Assembly (NCBI RefSeq): GCF_023337795.1
Contig: NZ_JALIRS010000022.1
Coordinates: 1 to 41,815, forward strand
Length of the DNA stretch: 41,815 nucleotides
Direction of reading: 5' to 3'
Source of the DNA: Lysinibacillus sp. BPa_S21
Lineage (GTDB): Bacteria > Bacillota > Bacilli > Bacillales_A > Planococcaceae
Shown: in pieces, positions 33,327 through 41,815 of the stretch
Layout of the letters: each line of letters begins with the position of its first letter
Numbering within the stretch: the first letter of the stretch is position 1
Translations under genes and position numbers: made by a program
Notes under the pieces: generated by a model
Told to the model about the DNA's origin: nothing
The model's input: the letters and a program-made list of their open reading frames with translations, nothing else
Database searches by the model: none

Positions 33327-35525
33327 TTAGTTTTCCTCGGCTACTTTTGAGTAACGTTTTGTGTGTAGTAACATGAAATAACCGAAAGTAATTGCTAAGA
33401 ATGCTACTAGGAAGCCTGCTAGAATTCCATAGTTTTGCATTAAGAATGATGTATCACCAGTTGAGATACTTGCTTTAAATGCTGAAACAGTATATGTCAT
33501 TGGTAATAGTTTATTAAATACTTGTAATGGTGATGGGATTAACTCAAGTGGGAATGTACCCGCACTTGTTGTAAGTTGTAAGATTAATACAACAATCGCC
33601 ATAAAGCGTCCTGGATCACCGAAAATAGATACTAACATTTGGATTAAAGCTAAGAATACATAGCTTGTTAATAATGCTGTTAGGAAGAAGTATCCAAAAT
33701 TGTTTACTTCAAGGCCTAAGCCCCATTTTACAATAACCACTGTTAATATAGTTTGAATTAAGCCGACTATTGCTAAAACTGAGACTTTACTTGTAAACCA
33801 AGCTGCTCCATTTTTTGGACGAATCGCTGGTTCCACAAGTGGGAACACGATAGAGATTAATAGCGCACCAACGAATAAACCAAGAGAGATAAAGTATGGT
33901 GAGAAACCTGTTCCGTAGTTAGGTACATGGTTAACAGATTCTTTATCAACCTCAACTGGGCTACCTACCATATCATATGTGTCTTTACTTGCATGAACTT
34001 CTTTTGCTTTTTCACTAGCTTCACCTAGTTTGCCAGTTAAAGTTGATGTACCATCTGCTAGTTCAGTTGAACCATCAGCAATTTTCGCAGAACCTTCTGC
34101 TAACTCACCTGATTTAGAGGCAAGTGTTGATGTACCTTGATTCAATGTTGTTGAACCACTTGCTAACTCACTTAAACCTGAAGCCAATGTTTTAGAACCT
34201 GTTACAGCTGTCTTAACACCAGCATTTAATTCACCTAATTTTTGAGCAAGTGTTGCATTACCAGCTTGAAGACCTTTTGCTCCTTCGATTAATGCACCAC
34301 TTTTTGATGTTAACTCATTAGCCCCTGCTAACACTTGTGATTGCCCTGCTGCAATTTGTGATGCACCAGAATTTAATTTGTTAGCACCAGCTTGTAATTC
34401 GTTTGTTTTACCTGATAAAACACCTAAACCTGAACGCACTTTTTCGTTTCCTGCACGTAGCTGTGCTAATGATTGATTTATTTGATTTAAAACTGCTTTT
34501 TGCTCTTCAGGCGATGAAGCTATCATGGCGTCTAATTTTTCAGATAAGGCATCTATGCCTGCTGTTACTTCAGCAGAACCTCCTGCTAATTGGCCTGCTG
34601 CACCACTTAATTGACCTGCACCATTAGCAAGTTGTGCTGCGCCTGCAGTAATTTGTGGTTGATTATTGCTAATCTTAGCTAAGCCTGCTTGAACTTGCGC
34701 TACACCCTGTGTATATTGTGATATACCTTGCGAAAGAGTTGTTGCTCCAGATGCTGCTTGCTGGGCACCTGTTTGTAACTGTACAGTGCCGTCTTGTAAT
34801 TTTACTAAGCCAGTAGTTAAATCATTCGCACCTTTTGCAGCGTCTCCTGCACCTTTAGTAATTTTATCTGCACCATTTGACAATTCAACTGTACTTGATG
34901 CTAGTTGCTCAAGATAACCTTTTAAATCTTTTGTACCATTTGCTAAAGTTTTAGCACCTTCATCTAGCTTACTTGAGCCATCTGCAGCCTCTGTAAAGCC
35001 ATCTCCAAGTGTTGTAATAGAATCAAATAATTTTTCTGCATAAGTAGCAGAAACTTTAGAATTCACTTCCGCACGTACACGGTCCATTGCTGTTTCACCA
35101 ATTTGTGCACCAAGGAAGTTCAATCCTTCATTCGGAATATAATTCATCACTAGTTTAGAAGGTTTGTCATCTAATAAAGTAGTTGCGTGTTCAGAGAAAT
35201 TTGTTGGAATTTCTAGAATCATATAGTAATCACGGCCATGTAAACCTTTTTCAGCTTCTTCTTTGGAAACGTCAATAAACTTAAACTCGTTACTCTCGAC
35301 AAGCTTATCGACTAAATCGTTCCCTAAATCTAATTTAACTCCTTCCATTTCAGCGCCCTTATCTTCATTGACAACGGCTACTGGCAAATTCGGAAGACCT
35401 TTATACGGATCCCAGAATGCCCATAAAAACATACCGGCGTACATGACTGGGATAAATAATACAGCGATTATTGAAACAAGCATTTTTCTTGTTTTAAAGA
35501 TTTTCAGCCACTCAGCTTTAATCAT
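33327..35525 (-). CDS. yhgE: YhgE/Pip-family membrane protein
   Basis: A 732-residue protein with one N-terminal membrane segment (residues ~15-37) and an external alpha/beta part (~45-170). A long region (~175-520) follows, of degenerate heptad-like repeats (LANGTKDL, LSNGADKI, LQTGAQQA, LNQGTSTL), predicted as a coiled stalk. The C-terminal membrane domain has five or six segments (~540-725). This is the phage-infection-protein / YhgE plan, which resembles ABC-2 transporter halves. In lactococci Pip is a phage receptor; the normal role is unknown, possibly export or cell-envelope function. It is preceded by a TetR-type operator and followed upstream by its regulator gene. Confidence 0.9.
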   Translation of the reverse strand: MIKAEWLKIFKTRKMLVSIIAVLFIPVMYAGMFLWAFWDPYKGLPNLPVAVVNEDKGAEMEGVKLDLGNDLVDKLVESNEFKFIDVSKEEAEKGLHGRDYYMILEIPTNFSEHATTLLDDKPSKLVMNYIPNEGLNFLGAQIGETAMDRVRAEVNSKVSATYAEKLFDSITTLGDGFTEAADGSSKLDEGAKTLANGTKDLKGYLEQLASSTVELSNGADKITKGAGDAAKGANDLTTGLVKLQDGTVQLQTGAQQAASGATTLSQGISQYTQGVAQVQAGLAKISNNQPQITAGAAQLANGAGQLSGAAGQLAGGSAEVTAGIDALSEKLDAMIASSPEEQKAVLNQINQSLAQLRAGNEKVRSGLGVLSGKTNELQAGANKLNSGASQIAAGQSQVLAGANELTSKSGALIEGAKGLQAGNATLAQKLGELNAGVKTAVTGSKTLASGLSELASGSTTLNQGTSTLASKSGELAEGSAKIADGSTELADGTSTLTGKLGEASEKAKEVHASKDTYDMVGSPVEVDKESVNHVPNYGTGFSPYFISLGLFVGALLISIVFPLVEPAIRPKNGAAWFTSKVSVLAIVGLIQTILTVVIVKWGLGLEVNNFGYFFLTALLTSYVFLALIQMLVSIFGDPGRFMAIVVLILQLTTSAGTFPLELIPSPLQVFNKLLPMTYTVSAFKASISTGDTSFLMQNYGILAGFLVAFLAITFGYFMLLHTKRYSKVAEEN

Positions 35526-35542
35526 AAGTTTTCTTCACTCCT

Positions 35543-35573
35543 ATTATATTTGACCGAAAATGTAAGTCGGTCA
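35543..35573 (-). promoter_or_regulatory. yhgE promoter with TetR-type operator
   Basis: TGACCGA-nine bases-TCGGTCA (35551-35573) is a perfect 7-bp inverted repeat directly upstream of -10 TATAAT (minus, 35543-35548), covering the spacer and -35 area. The same TGACCGA half site recurs ahead of the TetR gene near 36302. Confidence 0.7.
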
Positions 35574-35655
35574 TTTTTATTCAAAAAAAAAGCAAAATTT
35601 TCAGGGGAGGGCAAAACCTCTAGACCGTCATTGATTCACCTTTTGCTCAGCTAAA

Positions 35656-36228
35656 TCAAGTTAAAATTAACCCACGGAAGATTGTTTCCTTGAAAAGATT
35701 TAATATCTTTTCTTCTGGAATAATTTCGCCATGTAGCTCATGCCAATCAACGACAAATGCTAGATACGCCTTTAACAACAGAAAGCTTACTAATTCTGCA
35801 TCACAGTCTCTAATTTCTTCTTTTACGATACGTCTTTGAATTAATTCAGTAACGTAGGATAAAATTTCAGTCTCAATGCGAGCTAAAGCTTGTTTAACTG
35901 CTGGCGTTCGTAGTTCCTTTTCCTCCTCTAATAACTTCGCAAATAAAAGATGTTTTTCACGGAACTGTAGCATTTTCATTAAAGCATTGTGCGCATTGTC
36001 CATAAAGCTAGCTGATGCATCCAACACTGCATCCGCTTCTGCTTGCATCTCTCGTACAAGTGACATAGCTATCTCTTGAAATAAAATTTCTTTATTTGCA
36101 AAGAATGTGTAAATCGTCCCTTTACCGACATTCGCAATTTTAGCTACTTGCTCCATTGTTGTCGCCTTGTACCCAAACAATGTAAAGGATTTTGTAGCTG
36201 CTTCAAGAATTTCCTGCCTACGATCCAT
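35656..36228 (-). CDS. yhgD: TetR-family regulator (YhgD-like)
   Basis: A 190-residue repressor with an N-terminal helix-turn-helix at ~5-50 (RQEILEAATKSFTLFGYKATTMEQVAKIANVGKGTIYTFFANKEIL) and a helical ligand domain. The ATG at 36228 is chosen because GGAAAGGA is 8 bases upstream; earlier in-frame starts lie in leader DNA. It is located 130 bp upstream of yhgE in the same direction, as in B. subtilis, and most likely represses yhgE and perhaps itself. Confidence 0.9.
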   Translation of the reverse strand: MDRRQEILEAATKSFTLFGYKATTMEQVAKIANVGKGTIYTFFANKEILFQEIAMSLVREMQAEADAVLDASASFMDNAHNALMKMLQFREKHLLFAKLLEEEKELRTPAVKQALARIETEILSYVTELIQRRIVKEEIRDCDAELVSFLLLKAYLAFVVDWHELHGEIIPEEKILNLFKETIFRGLILT

Positions 36229-36248
36229 TAGTAACATCCTTTCCTGTT

Positions 36249-36273
36249 CTATTATGTACATACCTTTGTACAC
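36249..36273 (-). promoter_or_regulatory. yhgD upstream region with repeated TGTACA
   Basis: Two TGTACA palindromes separated by six bases (36256-36261 and 36268-36273) lie just upstream of the yhgD ribosome site, over a possible -10 CATAAT. It may be an operator; the assignment is weak. Confidence 0.3.
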
Positions 36274-36277
36274 GAAA

Positions 36278-36322
36278 ATGATAATGACCAGAAAACCGTT
36301 TCGGTCATCTGGTCATTATCAT
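36278..36322. terminator. Hairpin between the ytkA-like gene and yhgD, with operator-like loop
   Basis: Perfect 14-bp arms ATGATAATGACCAG / CTGGTCATTATCAT. On the minus strand a CATTTTCG tail follows, so it can end the upstream operon. The 17-base loop contains ACCG-TTT-CGGT, and TCGGTCA, the same half site as the yhgE operator. It may serve both as terminator and as TetR site. Confidence 0.6.
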
Positions 36323-36350
36323 ATTCCTATTTTAAAAATAATGCAAGCAT

Positions 36351-36887
36351 TTAATGGTGATTTTTTTCACTTTTTTCTTGATCACTATGCTCAGTATCCT
36401 CAGAATTATTATTACTGTGATCCATCATGTTATGATCCATGCTGTTGTTGTTTGCTTTTTCATCCTCTGGTAAAACTTTCGACATATCAGGGCTTCCAGC
36501 AGTAATTTGTTGTTTCGGCATATTATGAATACCACTGGCTGATGTAGTATGGGCATACATATAATATATCCCATCGTGTTTAAATGTAGTCGTCGCTTTA
36601 TAAACACCATCTTTCTCTAATTTACCGTCCATCATTTGACCTTCATCACGTTTACCAGATTCCCATACCTCAAATTGTACAACTGCATCATCAACTTTTT
36701 TGCCACCTTCTACGACCTGCGCAGCAAGATCAATTGTTTCATTGATCGCTACTTCTTTTGGTGTTAAAATTTCAACTTCTGGTATTTGAGCTACTTCAGG
36801 CTCTGGTAAAGCCGCTGTCTCTTTCTTGTCTCCGCAACCTACTAATAATGCAGGTACTGCGACTAATGCCAATAACCATTTTTTCAT
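36351..36887 (-). CDS. YtkA-like lipoprotein with His/Met-rich tail
   Basis: A 178-residue lipoprotein with signal peptide and lipobox LLVGC (Cys18). It has a beta-sandwich YtkA/FixH-like domain at ~35-125 (PKEVAINETIDLAAQVVEGGKKVDDAVVQFEVWESG...DGVYKATTTFKHDGIYYMYAHTTSASG). The low-complexity tail (MDHNMMDHSNNNSEDTEHSD...NHH) is rich in Met, His and Asp and could bind copper or another metal. It is 4 bp after the kinase stop, with GGAGG upstream, so it is the last gene of the two-component operon. Confidence 0.85.
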   Translation of the reverse strand: MKKWLLALVAVPALLVGCGDKKETAALPEPEVAQIPEVEILTPKEVAINETIDLAAQVVEGGKKVDDAVVQFEVWESGKRDEGQMMDGKLEKDGVYKATTTFKHDGIYYMYAHTTSASGIHNMPKQQITAGSPDMSKVLPEDEKANNNSMDHNMMDHSNNNSEDTEHSDQEKSEKNHH

Positions 36888-36891
36888 GTTT

Positions 36892-38280
36892 TTATTCCTC
36901 CATTAACGGCAATGTAATTTTTACAATTGTGCCTTTTTCAACTTCACTTTCGATCTCAATCTTGCCCTGTAACTGCTTCAACAATTGTTCAACAATTGAC
37001 AAGCCTAGACCACTGCCACCATCTGCTCGGCTCCGTGCTTTATTAACACGATAAAAGCGCTCAGTTACATGCGATAAATCCTCTTGAGGAATGCCCATTC
37101 CGTAATCCTTAATGATAATTTGTGCATTAGCATTATCCTCAAAAGCAGTAATTTCAACCTTTGATCGTTCATACGAGTAATTAATAGCATTTTCAATAAT
37201 ATTAATAAAAATTTGTTTCAGCTTTACCTCATCAGCTTTGATGATTAATGTATCATCGGCATCCAAATGAAGTGCAATGCTCTTTTTCTCTGCCTGATGC
37301 GTTAATATTTTTTGAACCTCACGTAATGTTTCGGCAAGAGGGATTGGATATAAAGTAATTTCTGCTTGTTCATTTTCCATACGAGCAAGTTGAAGCAATT
37401 CATTTGTTAAACGTTCCATACGATTGGCCTCACGTACAATCAACTGGATCGTTTCCTCTTTTTGATTTTCTGGAATAATGCCATTTTGCATTGCTTCACT
37501 ATACCCTTTTACATAGCTAATGGGTGTTCGTAATTCATGTGAGACTGTCGCTAAAAACGTTTTTTGAGCCTCATCCTCTTGTTGGATCGCCTCTGCCATT
37601 TGGTTAAAAGTGTTCGAAAGTCTCCCAATCTCATCCTTTGATTGAACTGGCACGCGTGTTCCATAGTTTCCGTATGACATTTGCTCAACAGCGTTTTGTA
37701 AATCGCTTAAAGGTCTCATAATATGACGAATTCCTTTATAAATTAAATAGCTGACGATAATTAAAAATATAAAGGCACTAACAAATAAAAAAATGACTTC
37801 ATTATTCGCCAACTCACTAATCTTTGCTAGAGGGAAGTAAATATAAATAATCCCTTCAAGCCTATTTTGATCTACCAATGGAAGCACTACAGAAATTAGC
37901 TGTCTATCAAATCGGGGCTCGTACCCAATTTTTTGTACATATTTACCTGAAAGTAATTGCTGTCGCTCTTCTGGACCAATTAATGTTTCGAAATCAATAT
38001 CAAACGGCACACAGGCACTTAGTTCTCGCGGATTTCTTACTGCAAAAATATTTAAATTTGAATAATTGGCGTAATGTTCAATATCTGCAATAAATTCATC
38101 TGTCACCTTACTACCGGTATACATTGTTTGTAGCTTCGTCCCTACTTCTACCATCGTCTCTTCCGTATCTTCTACATAAAGTCGTTCATATAAATAATTA
38201 GTCAGGACATACATAAAGACAACGGTAATGATTAAAAATGCAAAGATTAAAAGCCAAATGCGTGTTGAAATCTTTTTCAT
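36892..38280 (-). CDS. Sensor histidine kinase (HAMP, HisKA, HATPase)
   Basis: A 462-residue kinase. Membrane segments lie at ~8-28 and ~161-181 with a ~130-residue external sensor between them, then HAMP (~182-235). Phospho-acceptor His248 is in SHELRTPISYVKGYSEAM, N-box NIIENAINYS, and G-boxes KDYGMGIP and GGSGLGLSIV. The sensor domain is not one I recognise. The start is ATG, overlapping the regulator stop (ATGA). It is flanked in the operon by two lipoproteins that share its compartment. Confidence 0.92.
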   Translation of the reverse strand: MKKISTRIWLLIFAFLIITVVFMYVLTNYLYERLYVEDTEETMVEVGTKLQTMYTGSKVTDEFIADIEHYANYSNLNIFAVRNPRELSACVPFDIDFETLIGPEERQQLLSGKYVQKIGYEPRFDRQLISVVLPLVDQNRLEGIIYIYFPLAKISELANNEVIFLFVSAFIFLIIVSYLIYKGIRHIMRPLSDLQNAVEQMSYGNYGTRVPVQSKDEIGRLSNTFNQMAEAIQQEDEAQKTFLATVSHELRTPISYVKGYSEAMQNGIIPENQKEETIQLIVREANRMERLTNELLQLARMENEQAEITLYPIPLAETLREVQKILTHQAEKKSIALHLDADDTLIIKADEVKLKQIFINIIENAINYSYERSKVEITAFEDNANAQIIIKDYGMGIPQEDLSHVTERFYRVNKARSRADGGSGLGLSIVEQLLKQLQGKIEIESEVEKGTIVKITLPLMEE

Positions 38281-38960
38281 TCGCCAGGATCAAAGCGATA
38301 GCCCACTCCCCAGACGGTTTGAATATGCCCCGCCGCTTCCTTTCCAAGCTTAATACGTAAGGTTTTTATATGCGTGTCCACAGTTCTTGTTCCCCCTACA
38401 TAGTCAATATCCCAAATGCGTTCTAGTAATTGCTCCCTCGTATAAGCATTTCCAGGATTATTCATAAATAAATGTAAAAGTTCAAATTCCTTTAAAGTAA
38501 GTGGAATACTCTTGCCATCTACAGATACCTTTCGTGCAATCTCATCTATTTTAATAGGTCCATATATCACATATTTTTGCTGCAAATCTTCAACATTAGT
38601 ACCACTTCTTCTTAGCACAGCATGGATTCGTGCAACTAGCTCATCATTTGTAAAAGGTTTGACAATATAATCATCTCCGCCAATTGTTAAGCCTTTAACC
38701 TTATCCTCATTTGCATCACGTGCTGTCAGGAAAATAATGGGTATATTCGACATCGCACGTATACTTTGGCAAACCGCAAAACCATCTTCATGGGGCATCA
38801 TCACATCAAGTAGAACTAAATCAATTTTTTCGCGTACGATAATATCGTAGGCTTCTGTACCACTCGCTGCTGTTACAGTCTCAAATTTTGCATTATGGAG
38901 CATCATCTCTATTAAATTACGCATATCTTGCTCATCATCAACAATTAATACAGTTGTCAC
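38277..38960 (-). CDS. OmpR-family response regulator
   Basis: A 227-residue regulator with phospho-acceptor Asp52 (LVLLDVMMPHEDGFAVC), acidic pocket DDE at 8-10, Lys in IVKPF and a winged helix with TREQLLERIWDIDYVGGTRTVDTHIKTLRIKLG. The start is GTG with GGAGG 7 bases upstream; the GTG overlaps the preceding lipoprotein stop. It probably controls its own operon through the direct repeats at 39947. Confidence 0.94.
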   Translation of the reverse strand: MTTVLIVDDEQDMRNLIEMMLHNAKFETVTAASGTEAYDIIVREKIDLVLLDVMMPHEDGFAVCQSIRAMSNIPIIFLTARDANEDKVKGLTIGGDDYIVKPFTNDELVARIHAVLRRSGTNVEDLQQKYVIYGPIKIDEIARKVSVDGKSIPLTLKEFELLHLFMNNPGNAYTREQLLERIWDIDYVGGTRTVDTHIKTLRIKLGKEAAGHIQTVWGVGYRFDPGE

Positions 38961-39922
38961 ATTTTTTCCTCCCTCACCAACAATTGAAATGCACCTTTCC
39001 CCACATCAACTGTTTTTTTCACCTGACCTTCTTTTATGAAATACAAAGTATGGTCATCATAACCAGCGACAACAATATAATCCTTAAACTGATTTACGAC
39101 AAATGGATTTGCGCCTACCTCTTGCTGCCATCTCACATTTCCATCAAGATCGGCAACATATAATTCATTGCGGCCATGACTAACAACGAGGACAGCATCC
39201 TTTGTTTTAGTTAATCCTACAGGCATTAAAGGCATTTTGATCTCCCCATTTTTGGCCCCTGTTATCAGATCATATTTTTTTACTGAGTTATTCGGTTTAC
39301 TTCCTTCTCCATGGCCACCAATCCATAGTTCTTTTTTCTCTTCAAGAATTGCTATTCCATGTGATGACTTTTGAATCGGCCACTCTTGCTCAATTTTTAG
39401 ATTTTCAATATTTAACACCGATAATTTCGTATCTTTATAATTTATCACATATAGCTTATCTTTATAGGCAGCCATTGACATAGGATAATTACCAAGCTTC
39501 TGTGTTGCCAGTTCGTTGCCCTCTTCATCAAAGCTTGTCACGGTATTCGTTTTGCTATTCGTCATAAAAAACTGTTTTCTATTTTCTACATAATACGCAT
39601 TCGTTGAACCAGGCTTTACCTTTTTGGAATAGAGCTTCTTTCCGGTTGATAATGTATAGACGTCAATTTCATTCAATTGATGGCCGTACAATAACACACG
39701 ATCATTTCCGAGTAGTATTGCCCCGGAGTAAGCTTTTTCAAATAACCATGTTGCAATCACATTACCTTGTCCATCTATAAAATCTAACGAAGGCTCTTGT
39801 ATATTTAAGGACGCAATAAAATTCTGATCCCGTTCAATAGGCTCAAACGATTTCTCCGTACATCCCGCTAACCATACAAGCTGTACTAAAGAAAAAATGA
39901 AGAATGCCCATTTTTTCAACAT
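38957..39922 (-). CDS. Beta-propeller lipoprotein, first gene of the two-component operon
   Basis: A protein of about 321 residues. The signal peptide and lipobox WLAGC place it on the outer membrane face (Cys21 with the start used). The rest is a series of ~40-residue blades resembling YVTN/PQQ-like propellers (YPMSMAAYKDKLYVINYKDTKLSVLN; LMPVGLTKTKDAVLVVSHGRNELYVADLDGNVRWQQ; KDYIVVAGYDDHTLYFI). The start is ambiguous: GTG, ATG, ATG and TTG stand in a row after AGAGG; the second ATG is 5 bases from it. The ligand is unknown. The position suggests it helps the kinase sense something outside the cell. Confidence 0.85.
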   Translation of the reverse strand: MLKKWAFFIFSLVQLVWLAGCTEKSFEPIERDQNFIASLNIQEPSLDFIDGQGNVIATWLFEKAYSGAILLGNDRVLLYGHQLNEIDVYTLSTGKKLYSKKVKPGSTNAYYVENRKQFFMTNSKTNTVTSFDEEGNELATQKLGNYPMSMAAYKDKLYVINYKDTKLSVLNIENLKIEQEWPIQKSSHGIAILEEKKELWIGGHGEGSKPNNSVKKYDLITGAKNGEIKMPLMPVGLTKTKDAVLVVSHGRNELYVADLDGNVRWQQEVGANPFVVNQFKDYIVVAGYDDHTLYFIKEGQVKKTVDVGKGAFQLLVREEKM

Positions 39923-39940
39923 CATCACCTCTGTTTCTTA

Positions 39941-39976
39941 ACTATACTTCACAATTGTGAAATTCGCGTGAAACTT
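39941..39976 (-). promoter_or_regulatory. Promoter with OmpR-type direct repeats and a palindrome
   Basis: The minus strand shows TTTCAC, five bases, TTTCAC (an 11-bp period typical of OmpR-type regulators), running into the perfect 14-bp palindrome TTCACAATTGTGAA (39948-39961). TATAGT (minus, 39942-39947) immediately follows as a likely -10. It suits autoregulation by the response regulator. Confidence 0.55.
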
Positions 39977-40056
39977 GGAAGGTAAATTTATGACAAAGAA
40001 AACAAGCAAATTGCACAGTTATTATTATGTAATGCTACATCTTCGAGCATTTATCC

Positions 40057-40085
40057 AACCAAAAATTTTAGTAGCACATATACTA
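40057..40085 (+). promoter_or_regulatory. Sigma-K-like mother-cell promoter for the glycosyltransferase
   Basis: AACC (40057-40060), 16 bases, then CATATACTA (40077-40085). This agrees with the known sigma-K consensus of an AC-centred -35 and CATAnnnTA -10. No sigma-A promoter is evident here. Confidence 0.6.
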
Positions 40086-40115
40086 CATTGATTATAGTAA
40101 GGAGGAATCAACTTT

Positions 40116-41201
40116 ATGGTGTCCATTAGCTTATGTATGATTGTGAAAAATGAAGAAGATGTCATTGGTAGATGTCTTGCATCTGTAAAAGACTTAGTCG
40201 ATGAGATTAATATCGTAGATACAGGCTCTACCGACAATACAAAACAAATTGTAAAACAGTTTACAGATCGTATTTTTGACTTTGAGTGGATTCATCATTT
40301 TGCAGCTGCAAGAAATTTTTCATTCCAACAAGCAACAAAGGAGTACATTTTATGGTTAGACGCGGACGACGTATTATTAGAGGAGGATCAGGAAAAATTT
40401 AAAGCACTAAAAGAATCCTTAACTCTTGATATAGATGCTGTTTCAATGAACTATAATTTAAGCTTTGATAACGAAGGAAATGTAAATTCTCTATTAAGAA
40501 GAAATCGTTTAGTAAGAAAAGATAAACAATTCCAGTGGATCGGTGCCGTACATGAATATTTAGAAGTCAGTGGAAAGCTTTTAGAGAGCGATATCGCTGT
40601 CAGTCATTTACCACTAAGTCATGATCATACGCGGAATATTAACATCTATAAGCAATTAGTTGAATCAGGAGAACCGCTCTCTCCCCGTGATACATTTTAT
40701 TACGCCAATGAATTAGTCGATCATGGACAATTTGAAGATGCAATATTCTACTACGAAACGTTTTTAACCTCTAAATTAGGCTGGATAGAAGATAACATTC
40801 GATCCTGTTTCCAACTAGCAGATTGTTATTCTCATTTAAATGATACAGACAATAAATTAAGTTCCATTTTAAGAAGCTTTGAATATGATATTCCACGCCC
40901 AGAAGCGTGTTGTAGACTTGGTTTTCATTTCATGGAGCAAGCCAAAAATTATGAAGCAATATTTTGGTATGAACAAGCACTTGTCATCAAGCAAAACCCA
41001 AATGCCCCTTTTCAAAATAAAACCTATACGACATGGTTGCCCCACTTACAGCTTTGTGTCCTCTTTGATCGGTTACAACAATATGAAACTGCCAACGCCC
41101 ATAACGAATTAGCCAGATTCTTTTTACCAAATGATGAAAGAATACTGCACAATAAAAAATATTTTGATCGTATTTTAAATAAGTCTGATGAAGAATCTTA
41201 A
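40116..41201 (+). CDS. Family 2 glycosyltransferase with TPR-like C-terminus
   Basis: A 361-residue cytoplasmic enzyme. The GT-A domain at ~1-190 opens ISLCMIVKNEEDVIGRCLAS, with nucleotide-binding DTGSTDNT at 35-42 and metal-binding DADD at 82-85. WIGAVHEYLE is typical of the SunS/YfdH-like group. The C-terminal ~160 residues are paired helices of TPR type (FYYANELVDHGQFEDAIFYYETFL...). Such enzymes glycosylate Ser, Thr or Cys in proteins. The gene just downstream encodes a threonine-rich collagen-like protein, a natural acceptor. GGAGG is 10 bases before the ATG, and the promoter looks sporulation-specific. No membrane segment is seen. Confidence 0.88.
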   Translation: MVSISLCMIVKNEEDVIGRCLASVKDLVDEINIVDTGSTDNTKQIVKQFTDRIFDFEWIHHFAAARNFSFQQATKEYILWLDADDVLLEEDQEKFKALKESLTLDIDAVSMNYNLSFDNEGNVNSLLRRNRLVRKDKQFQWIGAVHEYLEVSGKLLESDIAVSHLPLSHDHTRNINIYKQLVESGEPLSPRDTFYYANELVDHGQFEDAIFYYETFLTSKLGWIEDNIRSCFQLADCYSHLNDTDNKLSSILRSFEYDIPRPEACCRLGFHFMEQAKNYEAIFWYEQALVIKQNPNAPFQNKTYTTWLPHLQLCVLFDRLQQYETANAHNELARFFLPNDERILHNKKYFDRILNKSDEES

Positions 41202-41358
41202 TTTTCTTCTATATTGATGGAGGATTAGTTAGTACAATGGAGTAATTTTCAATTTCTAGTAATAGATTTTACTATTTATTGAAGAAATATACTTTTATCG
41301 CTATTAATACTTTGGAATAACCAAGTAGTTAAACTGTCTATTTCACTTTCTCTCTCTA

Positions 41359-41815
<457 letters not shown>

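Overview
The window looks like one complete draft contig of a low-GC Gram-positive spore-former, most probably a Lysinibacillus or a close Bacillales relative. The evidence is AT-rich DNA, strong GGAGG-type ribosome binding sites, several TTG and GTG starts, and gene order shared with Bacillus subtilis: crh-whiA-yvcK-rapZ-yvcI, trxB, the hisZ-to-hisI operon, hprK-lgt-ppaX-yvoF, cccB-yvjA, yhfH-lplJ-lcfB and yhgE-yhgD. Species is inferred from layout and protein character, not from a database search. I saw no tRNA, rRNA, CRISPR array, prophage or intact insertion sequence.

Layout. Bases 1-186 are a 21-bp tandem repeat. Bases 275-4017 (minus) hold the crh/whiA/yvcK/rapZ/Nudix cluster. Bases 4618-7183 (minus) hold thioredoxin reductase and a large TPR protein. 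Bases 7274-12981 (minus) hold a histidine operon in the order hisZ-G-D-B-H-F-I; hisA, normally between hisH and hisF, is absent. Bases 13560-16667 (minus) hold hprK-lgt-ppaX-yvoF. Then come a lipoprotein cytochrome c with a YitT-family membrane protein, and a degenerate EAL-HDOD protein. Bases 20022-22705 (plus) hold a YtrA-type GntR regulator with its ABC transporter and a small unrecognised membrane protein. Bases 22983-25811 (minus) hold a DedA protein and a long-chain acyl-CoA ligase. Bases 26172-30991 (minus) hold a complete Bce-type peptide-antibiotic sensing and resistance module with an extra CxCxxC protein inserted between kinase and transporter. Then follow lplJ (minus), a 41-residue zinc-ribbon protein yhfH (plus), and the YhgE/Pip membrane protein with its TetR regulator (minus). 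Bases 36351-39922 (minus) hold an operon of beta-propeller lipoprotein, response regulator, kinase and YtkA-like lipoprotein. Bases 40116-41789 (plus) hold a glycosyltransferase with a sigma-K-like promoter, followed by the start of a collagen-like G-X-T repeat protein.

The intergenic DNA is unusually structured. Four copies of a ~130-bp imperfect-palindrome element sit between transcription units, with a degraded fifth copy. There is a second palindromic family near 24.0 kb, a third structured element upstream of the acyl-CoA ligase with a short relative after hprK, and two tandem arrays (21-bp and ~41-bp units) that do not hold one reading frame.

The last 26 bases (41790-41815) match Illumina Nextera transposase adapter and are not genomic. 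The collagen-like gene is therefore cut off artificially, and an apparent minus-strand protein beginning MCIRDS there is an artefact. The most interesting biology is the glycosyltransferase/collagen pair (probably spore surface), the Bce module with its extra cysteine protein, the four-gene lipoprotein/two-component operon, the missing hisA, and the repeat families.
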